This document shows positions 32,032 to 41,125 of a stretch of 64,000 nucleotides of DNA, one piece after another. The position numbers and the translations under genes are program-made. The first letter of the stretch is position 1. Every line of letters begins with the position of its first letter. Source of the stretch: Bradyrhizobium sp. Ec3.3 (lineage in GTDB: Bacteria > Pseudomonadota > Alphaproteobacteria > Rhizobiales > Xanthobacteraceae); contig NZ_AXAS01000033.1 in NCBI RefSeq assembly GCF_000472925.1, positions 1 through 64,000 of the forward strand, written 5' to 3'. The notes beneath the pieces are model-generated. The model did no database searches and was not told the DNA's origin. It saw nothing but the letters and a program-made list of their open reading frames with translations.

Positions 32032-33057
32032 CTAGCCAAAATCGAGCACCATGCGGCCGTCGATCTTGCCGGCCTTCATCCTGTCGAACACCGTGTTGAT
32101 CTCAGCGAGCGGCACCTTGGTGACCTCGGCGTGGACCTTCCCGTCGGCCGCGAAGGCGATGGCCTCGTCGAGATCCCTGCGGGTGCCGACGATCGAGCCG
32201 CGCACCGTGATGCGCTTGAGCACGACGTCGAAGATCGGGGTCGGGAATTCGCCGGGCGGCAGACCGACGAGGCTGACGGTGCCCTTCCGGCGCACCATCT
32301 TCAGCGCCTGCGCGAAGGCGGCCGTCGAGACGGCCGTCACCAGCACGCCATGCGCCCCTCCTCCGGTCGCGGCCAGCACCTTGTCGACGGCATCCGCATT
32401 CAGCGCGTTGACTGCGAGATCGGCGCCGGTCGTGCGCGCCAGCGCGAGCTTGTCCTCGGCGATGTCGATGGCGGCAACCTTGAGCCCCATCGCCTTGGCG
32501 TATTGGATCGCGACATGGCCGAGCCCGCCAACGCCCGAGATCACCACCCACTCGCCGGGCCGCGCCTCGGTCTCCTTCAGTCCCTTGTAGGTCGTTACGC
32601 CGGCGCAAAGGATTGGCGCCACGCCGGCAAAATCGATATTTGCCGGCAGCTTCGCCGCGAACGCGCCAGAGGCGACGACGTATTCGGCAAAGCCGCCATT
32701 CACGCTGTAGCCGGTATTGTGCTGGTGCTCGCACAGCGTTTCCCAGCCGGTCTCGCAATATTCGCAAGCCATGCACGAATCGTGCAGCCATGCGACGCCG
32801 ACGGCATCACCGACCCTGAGATTGGTGACGCCGGTTCCCAGCGCGGCAACGGTGCCGGCGACCTCGTGGCCGGGGATGAAGGGCGGAACCGGCTTCACCG
32901 GCCAGTCACCGGAGGCGGCATGCAGATCGGTGTGGCAGACCCCACAAGCCTTCACCTTGACCAGGACCTCGCCCGGACCCGGCTGCGGCACCGGCACATC
33001 CTTGATCTCGAGCGGCTTGCCAAAGCTGGTGACGACAGCGGCTTTCATGGTCGGCAT
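32032..33057 (-). CDS. adhP: Zinc-dependent alcohol dehydrogenase (AdhP type)
   Basis: 341-aa medium-chain dehydrogenase. Catalytic zinc ligands in KACGVCHTDLHA and FIPGHEVAGTV; the structural zinc cysteines in HDSCMACEYCETGWETLC; NAD-binding motif VVISGVGGLGHVAIQYAKAMG. It interconverts alcohols such as ethanol and their aldehydes with NAD(H). ATG 33057 has GGAG seven bases upstream; that ribosome-binding site lies in the first copy of a 20-bp tandem repeat (33066-33105), which is probably an operator. Confidence 0.93.
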   Translation of the reverse strand: MPTMKAAVVTSFGKPLEIKDVPVPQPGPGEVLVKVKACGVCHTDLHAASGDWPVKPVPPFIPGHEVAGTVAALGTGVTNLRVGDAVGVAWLHDSCMACEYCETGWETLCEHQHNTGYSVNGGFAEYVVASGAFAAKLPANIDFAGVAPILCAGVTTYKGLKETEARPGEWVVISGVGGLGHVAIQYAKAMGLKVAAIDIAEDKLALARTTGADLAVNALNADAVDKVLAATGGGAHGVLVTAVSTAAFAQALKMVRRKGTVSLVGLPPGEFPTPIFDVVLKRITVRGSIVGTRRDLDEAIAFAADGKVHAEVTKVPLAEINTVFDRMKAGKIDGRMVLDFG

Positions 33058-33065
33058 CGGTCTGC

Positions 33066-33105
33066 TCCTTTGCATTTGCGCAAAGTCCTTTGCATTTGCG
33101 CAAAG
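33066..33105. promoter_or_regulatory. Tandem 20-bp repeat with TTTGCGCAAA palindromes upstream of adhP
   Basis: TCCTTTGCATTTGCGCAAAG twice without a gap (33066-33085, 33086-33105), identical. Each copy holds the palindrome TTTGCGCAAA. The 20-bp period is about two helical turns. A further TTTGCGCA lies near 33152. Confidence 0.75.
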
Positions 33106-33223
33106 GCAGACTAGCGACCGCGCGCGGCACGCCCTTGATTGGCGTCAAACAGCACAATCTTTGCGCATGGCGAACCACCGGTATCACAACGTGGTGACAA
33201 CGACTTCGCGCGAGCTCGCAGCG

Positions 33224-33634
33224 TCAGCTGTGGAACTTCAATCCATCGACAATTTTATCGATCACCTTGCGTTCGGCGCGCATCGCGATGCCGACAAGAT
33301 TGAGATCGGCGCGCCCAACCGCCTTCACCGCCGCGCGATTGGCGGCATCATGCGTGGTCGCGAACATGTCCTCGGTATAGACCGCGGGTGCGACATTGCG
33401 CGACAGCGCGCGATCAAGCGCGCGGGACAAGGCCGGACCATCGGCGCCATAGATCAGGATCGGCTGGCCGATCAGCGAGAGATATTTCGTCCCCGAAGCG
33501 TCCTCGTAGGGCTCGCCGATGCATTCAGGAAAAGCCGCGGCGATGCCGCTGGTGAGGAAAGAGGCAACGTTGAGCTTTTGCCACGCCTGGAGGTCGGTGC
33601 GGATCACGACGGCGATCTTGGTGTCGAACTGCAT
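33224..33634 (-). CDS. DUF2000 family protein
   Basis: 136 aa, beginning MQFDTKIAVVIRTDLQAWQKLNVASFLTSGI. Later blocks are YLSLIGQPILIYGAD, AVYTEDMFATTHDAANRAAV, and LNLVGIAMRAERKVIDKIVDGLKFHS, the usual ending of DUF2000 proteins. These are small alpha/beta proteins related to peptidyl-tRNA hydrolase 2-like folds, without a firm function. ATG 33634 has GGGAGAA upstream; the frame stays open to 33655. It stands alone between adhP and the CYTH-CHAD gene. Confidence 0.82.
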   Translation of the reverse strand: MQFDTKIAVVIRTDLQAWQKLNVASFLTSGIAAAFPECIGEPYEDASGTKYLSLIGQPILIYGADGPALSRALDRALSRNVAPAVYTEDMFATTHDAANRAAVKAVGRADLNLVGIAMRAERKVIDKIVDGLKFHS

Positions 33635-33800
33635 AAATTCTCCCACGCATTGCATGCCGAGAAAGAAAAATCTTCACTCGTGGCCTGCTCGAGTATGCAC
33701 GTAATCGAAATTGACCTATTTCTCACAGTTCGAAAATTTCAAGCTCGATTCAACCTCGTGGCGCTTCTCCCGGCGAATCGAGTCGGGTATACGTGTCGCA

Positions 33801-33818
33801 CTGTCATTAAACTGTCAC
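33801..33818 (+). promoter_or_regulatory. Pho box (PhoB-binding site)
   Basis: CTGTCAT-TAAA-CTGTCAC matches the two 7-bp direct repeats with 4-bp spacer of the PhoB consensus (CTGTCAT-N4-CTGTCAT) in 13 of 14 repeat positions. It stands just upstream of a CYTH-CHAD gene, whose domains deal with polyphosphate and triphosphate. Confidence 0.8.
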
Positions 33819-33846
33819 ACAAGCGTAAATGTCGGAAACTGGTGCG

Positions 33847-35628
33847 ATGAACCCAGCCGCCGAAAGCATGCCGAGCGTTGCGAGTCCCAACGGTCATGCT
33901 CCTGCGGAGGGTGGAAAGAAGATCAAGGACTCCCTCACGTCCGGCACGAAGCTAGAGCCCAACGTCCGGGAGCTCTTCCCCAACGAGACGTTTCGCAACG
34001 CACCCCCTCAGACCCAAGACCTTCGTGTTGATGAGGCTGATGCCGAGGCACCCGCACCGGAAATCTCTCCGCCTCGCGATGCTCCGTCGCTCGCCACCGA
34101 ACTCGAACTCAAGCTGCTCGTGGAGGCCAATCGGCTGGCCGGTTTCAGCGATGCACCCATCATCGCAGCAAACGCGCGCAACAAAGGCACGCGAAAGCAC
34201 CTCAAGGCCGTCTACTACGATACGCCCAAGCGTGCGCTTCAACGCAACGGATTGAGCTTCAGGGTCCGCCAGAGCGGCGCACGTTTCACGCAGACCGTGA
34301 AAGCCGAGTCCGGAAACGATCCGCTCCGGCGCGGCGAATGGGAAGCGAGCGTGCCCTCCGCTGCGCCCGACCTGGCGCTGGCACTGCCCTTCATCCCGGA
34401 GAAGCTGCGGGCCGATTTCGAACGACGCCCGCTCGAGGCGGTCTTCACGACAGACATTCACCGGCACCAGCGCATCGTCGACTTGCCGTCCGGCACGGTC
34501 GAGGTCGCTTTCGACCAGGGCGTCTTGAAATCCGGCGATCGATCGATGGCGGTCAGCGAGATCGAGCTGGAGCTCAAGTCCGGCAGCCCGTCGGCAATCT
34601 ACGAGCTTGCGCTGCGGCTCGCCGAGCATGGGCCGGTGAGACCATCCATCCGCAGCAAATCGGCGCGCGGATTTGACCTCGCGGCCGACACCCCGCCCGC
34701 CGCGAGAAGGCCGCGCAAGCTGTCCCTCGATCCATCGGCCTCCCTAGATGAGACCTTTGCCGCGATCCTGCGCGCCTGTCTCCTCCATCTCCTCCAGTCG
34801 CTTCCCGCCGCCGAGGACGGCCGCAATCCCGAAGGGATTCATCAGCTTCGCGTCGCGCTGCGGCGCCTGCGATCCGCCATGCATCTGATGCAATCGGTCC
34901 TCTCGGAGAGCAAGCTCGACCTGCTGCGCGCAGAAGCAAAGTGGCTGTCGCAAAATCTATCAGCCGCACGCGAGTGGGACGTCTTCCAGCAGGACACGCT
35001 GCGCACTGTCGCGCAAGGCTGCCCCTCGATCGCCGGCTTCGACGCGCTGGGTGAAGCCGCAGAACAACGCCGGACGGCCTCCTACGATAAGGCGCGCCTG
35101 GCGCTGGCCGACCGCCGGGCTGCGTATTTCGTGATCGGGCTCGGCGGCTGGATCGAAGCGCGCGGCTGGCGCAGCGACGTCGTTCCGGAACATCTGGGCC
35201 AACTGGCAGAGCCCGCCACGAACTTCGCGCGGCGCATCCTGTCCGCCCAGCATGCGAAGGTGCTCAAGCGCGGCCGCCGCTTCAAGTCGCTCACGGCTGA
35301 AGAGCTGCACTGCCTGCGGCTGGCCGTGAAGAAGCTGCGCTATGTCGCAGATTTCCTGTTGCCGCTCTACGGACAGCGCAAGTCGGCAAGACGCTTCTCC
35401 GACCGGCTGGCCGAGTTGCAGCACGAGCTCGGTCTCTTCAACGACATGGCGACGACGGCGTCGCTGCTCTCCGAGATCGGTACGGAGTCTTCCGGGAGCA
35501 GCACTGCGGCTGCCGCGATCGCCGGCTGGCAGGCACACGCGATGGTCGGCACCGAACCGCGCCTTAGGAAAGTGTGGTCGGATTTCGTGAAGGCGAAGGT
35601 ACCCTGGTCGATCGAGGCGGAGGCCTGA
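33847..35628 (+). CDS. CYTH-CHAD domain protein, probable inorganic triphosphatase/polyphosphate-binding
   Basis: 593 aa. After ~75 disordered residues comes a CYTH domain (about 80-275) with the metal-binding ELELKLL motif, AVYYDTPKRALQRNGLSFRVRQ, KAESGNDPLRRGEWE and ELELKSG. The CHAD domain (about 310-590) follows with LHLLQSLPAAEDGRNPEGIHQLRVALRRLRSAM and LRLAVKKLRYVADFLLPLYG; its basic helices bind polyphosphate. CYTH enzymes hydrolyse triphosphate. ATG 33829 is also in frame, but the Pho box at 33801-33818 would place the transcript start after it, so I prefer 33847. Expression under phosphate starvation is a strong inference from the box. Confidence 0.9.
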   Translation: MNPAAESMPSVASPNGHAPAEGGKKIKDSLTSGTKLEPNVRELFPNETFRNAPPQTQDLRVDEADAEAPAPEISPPRDAPSLATELELKLLVEANRLAGFSDAPIIAANARNKGTRKHLKAVYYDTPKRALQRNGLSFRVRQSGARFTQTVKAESGNDPLRRGEWEASVPSAAPDLALALPFIPEKLRADFERRPLEAVFTTDIHRHQRIVDLPSGTVEVAFDQGVLKSGDRSMAVSEIELELKSGSPSAIYELALRLAEHGPVRPSIRSKSARGFDLAADTPPAARRPRKLSLDPSASLDETFAAILRACLLHLLQSLPAAEDGRNPEGIHQLRVALRRLRSAMHLMQSVLSESKLDLLRAEAKWLSQNLSAAREWDVFQQDTLRTVAQGCPSIAGFDALGEAAEQRRTASYDKARLALADRRAAYFVIGLGGWIEARGWRSDVVPEHLGQLAEPATNFARRILSAQHAKVLKRGRRFKSLTAEELHCLRLAVKKLRYVADFLLPLYGQRKSARRFSDRLAELQHELGLFNDMATTASLLSEIGTESSGSSTAAAAIAGWQAHAMVGTEPRLRKVWSDFVKAKVPWSIEAEA

Positions 35629-35668
35629 TCGGCCAAGCCACCGCAAGCCACTGCGGACGATGCAGGCT

Positions 35669-36058
35669 TCAGCCCTTGGCGTCGCAGGCCCAGGCGCGGA
35701 TCACGCATTCCTTGCCACCATATTTGTAGCATTCGCGCGTGGCGGCGTTGAGCGTGGTCGAGATCTTCGGCTTCACGGCATAGCCATAAGCGCCGCAGGG
35801 GTTGGCGAGATCGACGGACATGGCGGCGCAGGCGCGCTTCATGGTCACGGTCGTGCAGTCGCCCTTGCACTGCTTTTGTGCCGCGGCGCGCGCCGCAGCT
35901 TCGCCGGGGAAGTCATATGCATGGCCGTAAGCGCCGCATCTGCCGACCGCGAAGGCCCCGGCAGCGTGCGCGTCCGTGACGTAGCGGGCCCCAGCCACAG
36001 CAACGCTCAGCCCAAAGAAAAACATCGCGCAACGGCGCGCGACGACGTTCGAAGCCAT
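35669..36058 (-). CDS. Exported DUF4189 protein
   Basis: 129 aa with signal peptide (CAMFFFGLSVAVAGARYVTDAHA). The mature region has two DUF4189-like units: FAVGRCGAYGHAYDFPGEAAARAAAQKQC and NPCGAYGYAVKPKISTTLNAATRECYKYGG. They share the G-x-(A/S)-x-(N/D)-x2-(T/G)-x-x-x-A pattern and paired cysteines, probably disulfide-bonded. ATG 36058 follows GGGGAGGGG. The function is unknown. It is transcribed alone. Confidence 0.82.
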   Translation of the reverse strand: MASNVVARRCAMFFFGLSVAVAGARYVTDAHAAGAFAVGRCGAYGHAYDFPGEAAARAAAQKQCKGDCTTVTMKRACAAMSVDLANPCGAYGYAVKPKISTTLNAATRECYKYGGKECVIRAWACDAKG

Positions 36059-36152
36059 GGAAATTCCCCTCCCCCGAGGCAGGCGGAGGAGACTCTATCG
36101 GCCGGTCGTTTCCAGATGGTGAACGAGTGGTTGAAATCGCCACTTCGTAGAA

Positions 36153-36222
36153 GCGTAACCCACCTCTTTGCGATCCGCGTGGAGAGAAGTGGTGGGTTAC
36201 GCCTTCGGCTAACCCACCCTAC
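36153..36222. repeat. Intergenic palindromic repeat (GGTGGGTTACGC family)
   Basis: GCGTAACCCACC (36153-36164) pairs with GGTGGGTTACGC (36191-36202), and GTGGGTTA / TAACCCAC (to 36217) can form a competing hairpin around GCCTTCGGC. It sits before the 3' end of the MocA-like gene. Confidence 0.85.
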
Positions 36223-36229
36223 GGCAGCG

Positions 36230-37834
36230 TCACACGCGTCTCGCCGCTTCCAGCGCCTGCGGCGTGTCGATGTCGAGGAAGGCGCTCTCGCCGTCGACCG
36301 GCACTTCGGCAACCACCTCCGCATGCTTGGCGATCAAGTGCCGTGCGCCGATGTCGCCGTCGAGCGTCATCAACTCGCTGAAGAAGCGGCGCGACCACAG
36401 CACGGGATTGCCGCGGCGGCCTTCGCTCACGGGCACGGCGATCAGGTTGCCGCGGTCGGGCGCAAAGCTGTCGATGAGGCGGTCAATCAGACCGGCATCG
36501 ATCAGCGGCATGTCGCCGAGGCAGACCAGCGCGCCATCGCAGGTCTCCGGCACGACCGCGATGCCGGCCTTGACCGAACTTGCGATGCCGCCGGCAAAAT
36601 CCGGATTGCGGACGAACTTCACCTTCAAGCCGCTGAGTGCCTGCTCGACCAGCTCGGCCTGATGGCCGGTGACGACGATGACCTCCGACGCTTTCGAGGC
36701 CAGCACCTGTTCGGTCGCGATCCGCACCAGCTTCTTGCCCTCCAGCTCGGCGAGCAACTTGTTCGGCCCGCCCATCCGGGTCGAGCGCCCGGCGGCGAGC
36801 ACGATCGCCGCGACCCGGCTGTTGCCTTCGGTCTCGGGTTTTGCACGCGGCTGCGGCCGCGTGACGATCTCCATCAGGAGGCCGCCGACGCCCATGCCCA
36901 TCAGCTCGGCGCGCGTGACCTTGATGCCGGCGAGTAACCGCATCAGCACCCAGTCAAAGCCGTTCTCGACCGGCGAGCGTGCACAGCCCGGCGCGCCCAG
37001 CACCGGCACTGCGCCGGCGCGGCCGATCAGCAGCAGATTGCCGGGATCGACGGGCATGCCGAAATGCTCGATCGCGCCGCCGATCTCGGTGATTGCCGCC
37101 GGGATCACGTCGCGACGATCGGCGATCGCGGAGGCCCCGAACACGATGACGAGCTCGGCGCCGAGTCCCAGCAGCTCCTTGATCGCAGCCGACAGCGCCG
37201 TCTCCTCATGCGGCACCCGCCGCTCGGCGATAATGGTCGCACCCGCGGGCGCGAGCCGCTCGGCGGTGACGCGGAGCGTCTTGTCGACGACCTTGGAGGA
37301 CAGTCCGGGCAGCAGCGTCGAGACGACGCCGACGCGCTTGATCACGTAAGGCGCAACGCGCAGCACGTCGCGGCCCGCCGCCTTCACCGCGGCATCGCGC
37401 AAACTCCCTTCGACGCCGAACGGAATGATCTTGACCGTGCCGACCATCTCGCCCTCGACCACCGGCTTGAAGGCGGAGAGCGTCGCAAAGGTAATGGCTT
37501 CGTCGACATTGTTGATGCGGTCGACCGCAGCGCGGTCGATCACCAGAACGCCCGGGCGCGCCGCGAACAGATTGGCGCGACCGGTGAAGGCGCGCTCGAC
37601 ATGAATGCCCTCGCCGCCGACGGCCTCCGCAATGCTGGCGGCTGCGACGTCCTCGGAAACGTCGCCCTGCTCCATGCGCACCACGACGATGTCCTTGATG
37701 CCGGCGCGCGTCAGCGCCTCGACCTCGGCAGGCCCGATCGTCGTGCCCTTCTTCAGCACCAGCGGACCCTGGCGCAGGGTGTGGACGGTCACCCCGCCGA
37801 TCGCATCCTTGGGGCTCGCCGGGCCGAACTTCAT
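36230..37834 (-). CDS. Molybdopterin-binding/MocA-type nucleotidyltransferase fusion
   Basis: 534 aa. The N-terminal ~340 residues resemble the MoeA/CinA-like molybdopterin-binding proteins: GPLVLKKGTTIGPAEVEAL, then VVSTLLPGLSSKVVDKTL, VIVFGASAIADRRDVIPAAI and GRAGAVPVLGAPGCARSPVENGFDWVL. The C-terminal ~190 residues are a GT-A-type nucleotidyltransferase (AAIVLAAGRSTRMGGPNKLLAEL, LVCLGDMPLIDAGLIDRLI), like MocA/CoxI, which makes molybdopterin cytosine dinucleotide. That cofactor is used by CO-dehydrogenase-type hydroxylases, which fits its place at the end of the cox-like operon. It starts within the stop of the XdhC_C gene (four-base overlap). Confidence 0.9.
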   Translation of the reverse strand: MKFGPASPKDAIGGVTVHTLRQGPLVLKKGTTIGPAEVEALTRAGIKDIVVVRMEQGDVSEDVAAASIAEAVGGEGIHVERAFTGRANLFAARPGVLVIDRAAVDRINNVDEAITFATLSAFKPVVEGEMVGTVKIIPFGVEGSLRDAAVKAAGRDVLRVAPYVIKRVGVVSTLLPGLSSKVVDKTLRVTAERLAPAGATIIAERRVPHEETALSAAIKELLGLGAELVIVFGASAIADRRDVIPAAITEIGGAIEHFGMPVDPGNLLLIGRAGAVPVLGAPGCARSPVENGFDWVLMRLLAGIKVTRAELMGMGVGGLLMEIVTRPQPRAKPETEGNSRVAAIVLAAGRSTRMGGPNKLLAELEGKKLVRIATEQVLASKASEVIVVTGHQAELVEQALSGLKVKFVRNPDFAGGIASSVKAGIAVVPETCDGALVCLGDMPLIDAGLIDRLIDSFAPDRGNLIAVPVSEGRRGNPVLWSRRFFSELMTLDGDIGARHLIAKHAEVVAEVPVDGESAFLDIDTPQALEAARRV

Positions 37835-38532
37835 GCCGCTTCTTCTTTTTCTTTTGGAGGTAGCCGAAGCACCGCCGTGATCTCTGCCATGATCGACACC
37901 GCGATCTCGGACGGCGAGACCGCGCCGATCGCAAGCCCGACCGGCGCATGAATGCGGGCGATATCAGAGTCCTTCGCGCCCTGCGCCCGCAGCCGGTCCC
38001 CGCGCTTGGCATGCGTCTTCCGCGAGCCGAGCGCCCCGATATAGAAGCAGTCGCGCTCGAAGGCGTGCAGCAGCGCGGGGTCGTCGATCTTGGGATCGTG
38101 GGTCAGCGCGACGAAGGCAGTGTAGTGGTCGATGTTGAGCGGCGGCAGCGCGACGTCAGGCCATTCCGCGATCAGCGGCACATCCGGAAACCGCTCGGGG
38201 CTCGCAAAGGCCGTGCGGGGATCGACCACCGTGACGTCGTAGCCGAGCGAGCGCGCCATCGGCGCCAGCGCCTGGCTGATATGGACGGCACCGACGATCA
38301 CCATCTTCGCGGTCGGCGCGTAGACATTGAGGAACAGCTTCTTGCCGCCGGCCTCGACGTTGCCGCTCTTGCCCGTGCGGAGCTGTTTTTCCAGCTCGGC
38401 GCGCAGCGGATCTTTCGCAAAGTCCCTGGCTTTCACCAGGCGCTGCTCACCGCTCTCCGTATCGGTGACGAGGATGACCGGCCGCCGCGCGGCGCGCTCG
38501 GCATTGAGTTCGTGCAGGGTTTCCAGCTTCAC
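37831..38532 (-). CDS. XdhC family protein, Rossmann (XdhC_C) part
   Basis: 233 aa from GTG 38532. The C-terminal XdhC Rossmann domain is clear: MVIVGAVHISQALAPMARSLGYDVTVVDPRTAFASP, ALTHDPKIDDPALLHAF, FYIGALGSRKTHAKR and HAPVGLAIGAVSPSEIAVSIMAEI. XdhC-like proteins insert the molybdenum cofactor into xanthine dehydrogenase-family enzymes. Here the two XdhC domains are encoded by two adjacent genes rather than one. Confidence 0.92.
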   Translation of the reverse strand: MKLETLHELNAERAARRPVILVTDTESGEQRLVKARDFAKDPLRAELEKQLRTGKSGNVEAGGKKLFLNVYAPTAKMVIVGAVHISQALAPMARSLGYDVTVVDPRTAFASPERFPDVPLIAEWPDVALPPLNIDHYTAFVALTHDPKIDDPALLHAFERDCFYIGALGSRKTHAKRGDRLRAQGAKDSDIARIHAPVGLAIGAVSPSEIAVSIMAEITAVLRLPPKEKEEAA

Positions 38533-38534
38533 GG

Positions 38535-38858
38535 CTAGCCGACCTTCTCGACGAAGACGCGGATAGTGCCGCCGCAGGACAGCCCGACGTTCCAGGCGGT
38601 CTCGTCGGCAACGCCGAACTCCAGCATTTTTGGCTTGCCCGTCTCAATCACATCCATGGCCTCGGTGACCACGGCGCCTTCGACGCAGCCGCCCGAGACT
38701 GAGCCCAGAAACGTGCCGTCGTCGTTGATCACGAGGCTCGAGCCCGCCGGCCGCGGCGCCGAGCCCCAGGTCTCCACCACCGTTGCGAGGGCAACGCCAT
38801 GGCCGGCCTTCTGCCAGTCCTCCGCCGCCTTCAGGATATCCTCGTCGCGATCGAGCAT
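38535..38858 (-). CDS. XdhC/CoxF family protein, N-terminal domain only
   Basis: 107 aa. GVALATVVETWGSAPRPAGSSLVI and FLGSVSGGCVEGAVVTEAMDVI are the XdhC_CoxI N-terminal signature; the Rossmann half is the next gene, two bases downstream. SCGGTIRVFVEKVG closes the domain with its conserved cysteine. It is a maturation factor for the molybdenum hydroxylase. It lies ten bases after the coxE-like gene. Confidence 0.92.
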   Translation of the reverse strand: MLDRDEDILKAAEDWQKAGHGVALATVVETWGSAPRPAGSSLVINDDGTFLGSVSGGCVEGAVVTEAMDVIETGKPKMLEFGVADETAWNVGLSCGGTIRVFVEKVG

Positions 38859-38868
38859 GGCCTACCTC

Positions 38869-40071
38869 TCAAGCTGCGGAACGGATCAGGCTGCGGTGAT
38901 GCGGCGGCAGCGGCTGGGAGAGCGTCTTGATCAGCTCCTGGATCGAACTCAAATTATGCACGGGGCGGAATTCGTCAACGTGGGGCAGCATCATTTTGAT
39001 GCCCTGCGCCTTGGCCTCGAAGCCGCCGAACCGCAGCAGCGGGTTCAGCCAGATCAGCCGGCGGCAGGAACGGTGGAGCCGGTCCATCTCGAAGGCGAGC
39101 TTGGAGTCGGCCTCGCGCTCCAGCCCGTCGGAGATCAGCAGCACGATGGCGCCCTGGCTCAGCACGCGCCGCGCCCACAATTTGTTGAAGTTGTGCAGCG
39201 AGGTCGCAATGCGCGTGCCGCCGGCCCAGTCCTCCACCGCCGCCGAGCAGCTTGCCAGCGCCTCGTCCGGATCGCGCTGGCGGAGCGCACGGGTGACGTT
39301 GGTGAGACGGGTGCCGAACAGGAACACGGAGACGCGCTTCCTCGCATCAGTGATGGCGTGCAGGAAGTGCAGGAACAGGCGGGTGTATTCGCTCATCGAT
39401 CCCGAAATATCCAAGAGCGCCACGATCGGCGCCGGTTTCTCGATCCGCCCGAGCCGGTGGATGTCGATGATGTCGCCGCCGGTGTGCAGCGAAGCGCGCA
39501 AGGTTCGGCGCAGGTCGAGGCGCAGCCCGCGCCGGTCGGGCCGGTGCCGCCGCGTCAAGAGCTCGGCCTGTGGCAGCTTCATCTTCTCGATCGCGCGCAG
39601 CGCTTCGCTGATCTCGGCCGCGCTCATCTGCGCAAAGTCTTTCTTCTGCAGGATTTCCTTGTCGGAGACCGACAGGCGCAGATCCTGCTCCTGGCGCTGC
39701 GGCGTCTCCGTCATCTGCGGCTGCGACAGCGCCTCCTGGACGCGGCGCGAGGCCGGCGGCGGCTTCTTCTTGGCGTGATCGGGCAACGGCACCGAATCCA
39801 GCATGTGCTTCCACTCCTCCGAGGCGCGGAAGAACAGGTTGAAGGCCTGCCTGAAGATCAGCGCATGCTCATGGCGCTTGACGAAGATCGCCTCCAGCGT
39901 GGTGAAGACGTCGGCGCGGCTGCCGATGTCGATCATCTGGAGCGCGTTGACGGCGTCGATCACCGCGCCGGGGCCGACGGGAAGACCGGCGGCACGAAGC
40001 GCGCGGGCGAAGCCGATGATGTTGTCGGCGAACTGCTCGGTCGTCTCAGGCGCAAGGTGATTGATGGCCAT
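38869..40071 (-). CDS. coxE: CoxE-like VWA domain protein
   Basis: 400 aa. The N-terminal helical region has FARALRAAGLPVGPGAVIDAV, typical of the CoxE family. The von Willebrand A domain in the C-terminal half starts PIVALLDISGSMSEYTRL with the MIDAS DxSGS motif, and later has WAGGTRIATSL and VLLISDGLERE. With the MoxR-like ATPase CoxD it matures the molybdenum-copper or molybdenum centre of CO-dehydrogenase-type enzymes. Relatives belong to the VWA_CoxE family. A palindromic repeat separates it from coxD. Confidence 0.92.
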   Translation of the reverse strand: MAINHLAPETTEQFADNIIGFARALRAAGLPVGPGAVIDAVNALQMIDIGSRADVFTTLEAIFVKRHEHALIFRQAFNLFFRASEEWKHMLDSVPLPDHAKKKPPPASRRVQEALSQPQMTETPQRQEQDLRLSVSDKEILQKKDFAQMSAAEISEALRAIEKMKLPQAELLTRRHRPDRRGLRLDLRRTLRASLHTGGDIIDIHRLGRIEKPAPIVALLDISGSMSEYTRLFLHFLHAITDARKRVSVFLFGTRLTNVTRALRQRDPDEALASCSAAVEDWAGGTRIATSLHNFNKLWARRVLSQGAIVLLISDGLEREADSKLAFEMDRLHRSCRRLIWLNPLLRFGGFEAKAQGIKMMLPHVDEFRPVHNLSSIQELIKTLSQPLPPHHRSLIRSAA

Positions 40072-40090
40072 GGTCGTAACCTACCCTCAC

Positions 40091-40181
40091 GTCATTCCGG
40101 GGCGCGACGAAGTCGCGAACCCGGAATCCAGAAGTTGCGGCGCGAGATTCCGGGTTCACGCTCCGCGTGCCCCGGAATGAC
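40091..40181. repeat. Intergenic palindromic repeat, GTCATTCCGGGGC family, inside the cox-like operon
   Basis: 91 bp with ends GTCATTCCGGGGC / GCCCCGGAATGAC, side hairpins GCGAC-GAA-GTCGC and CACGC-TCC-GCGTG, and inner arms GAACCCGGAATC / GATTCCGGGTTC. It lies between coxD and coxE, so a transcript would carry it as a long hairpin. Confidence 0.93.
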
Positions 40182-40183
40182 GG

Positions 40184-41089
<906 letters not shown>

Positions 41090-41125
41090 GAAAGAGCCAG
41101 TCTCGCTACGCCCTGTCCGGGCCCA

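Noticed and set aside
33066..33105. CRISPR array
   Set aside because: Only two units, directly joined without spacers. The three units at 7930-7972 also lack spacers. No cas genes anywhere in the window.
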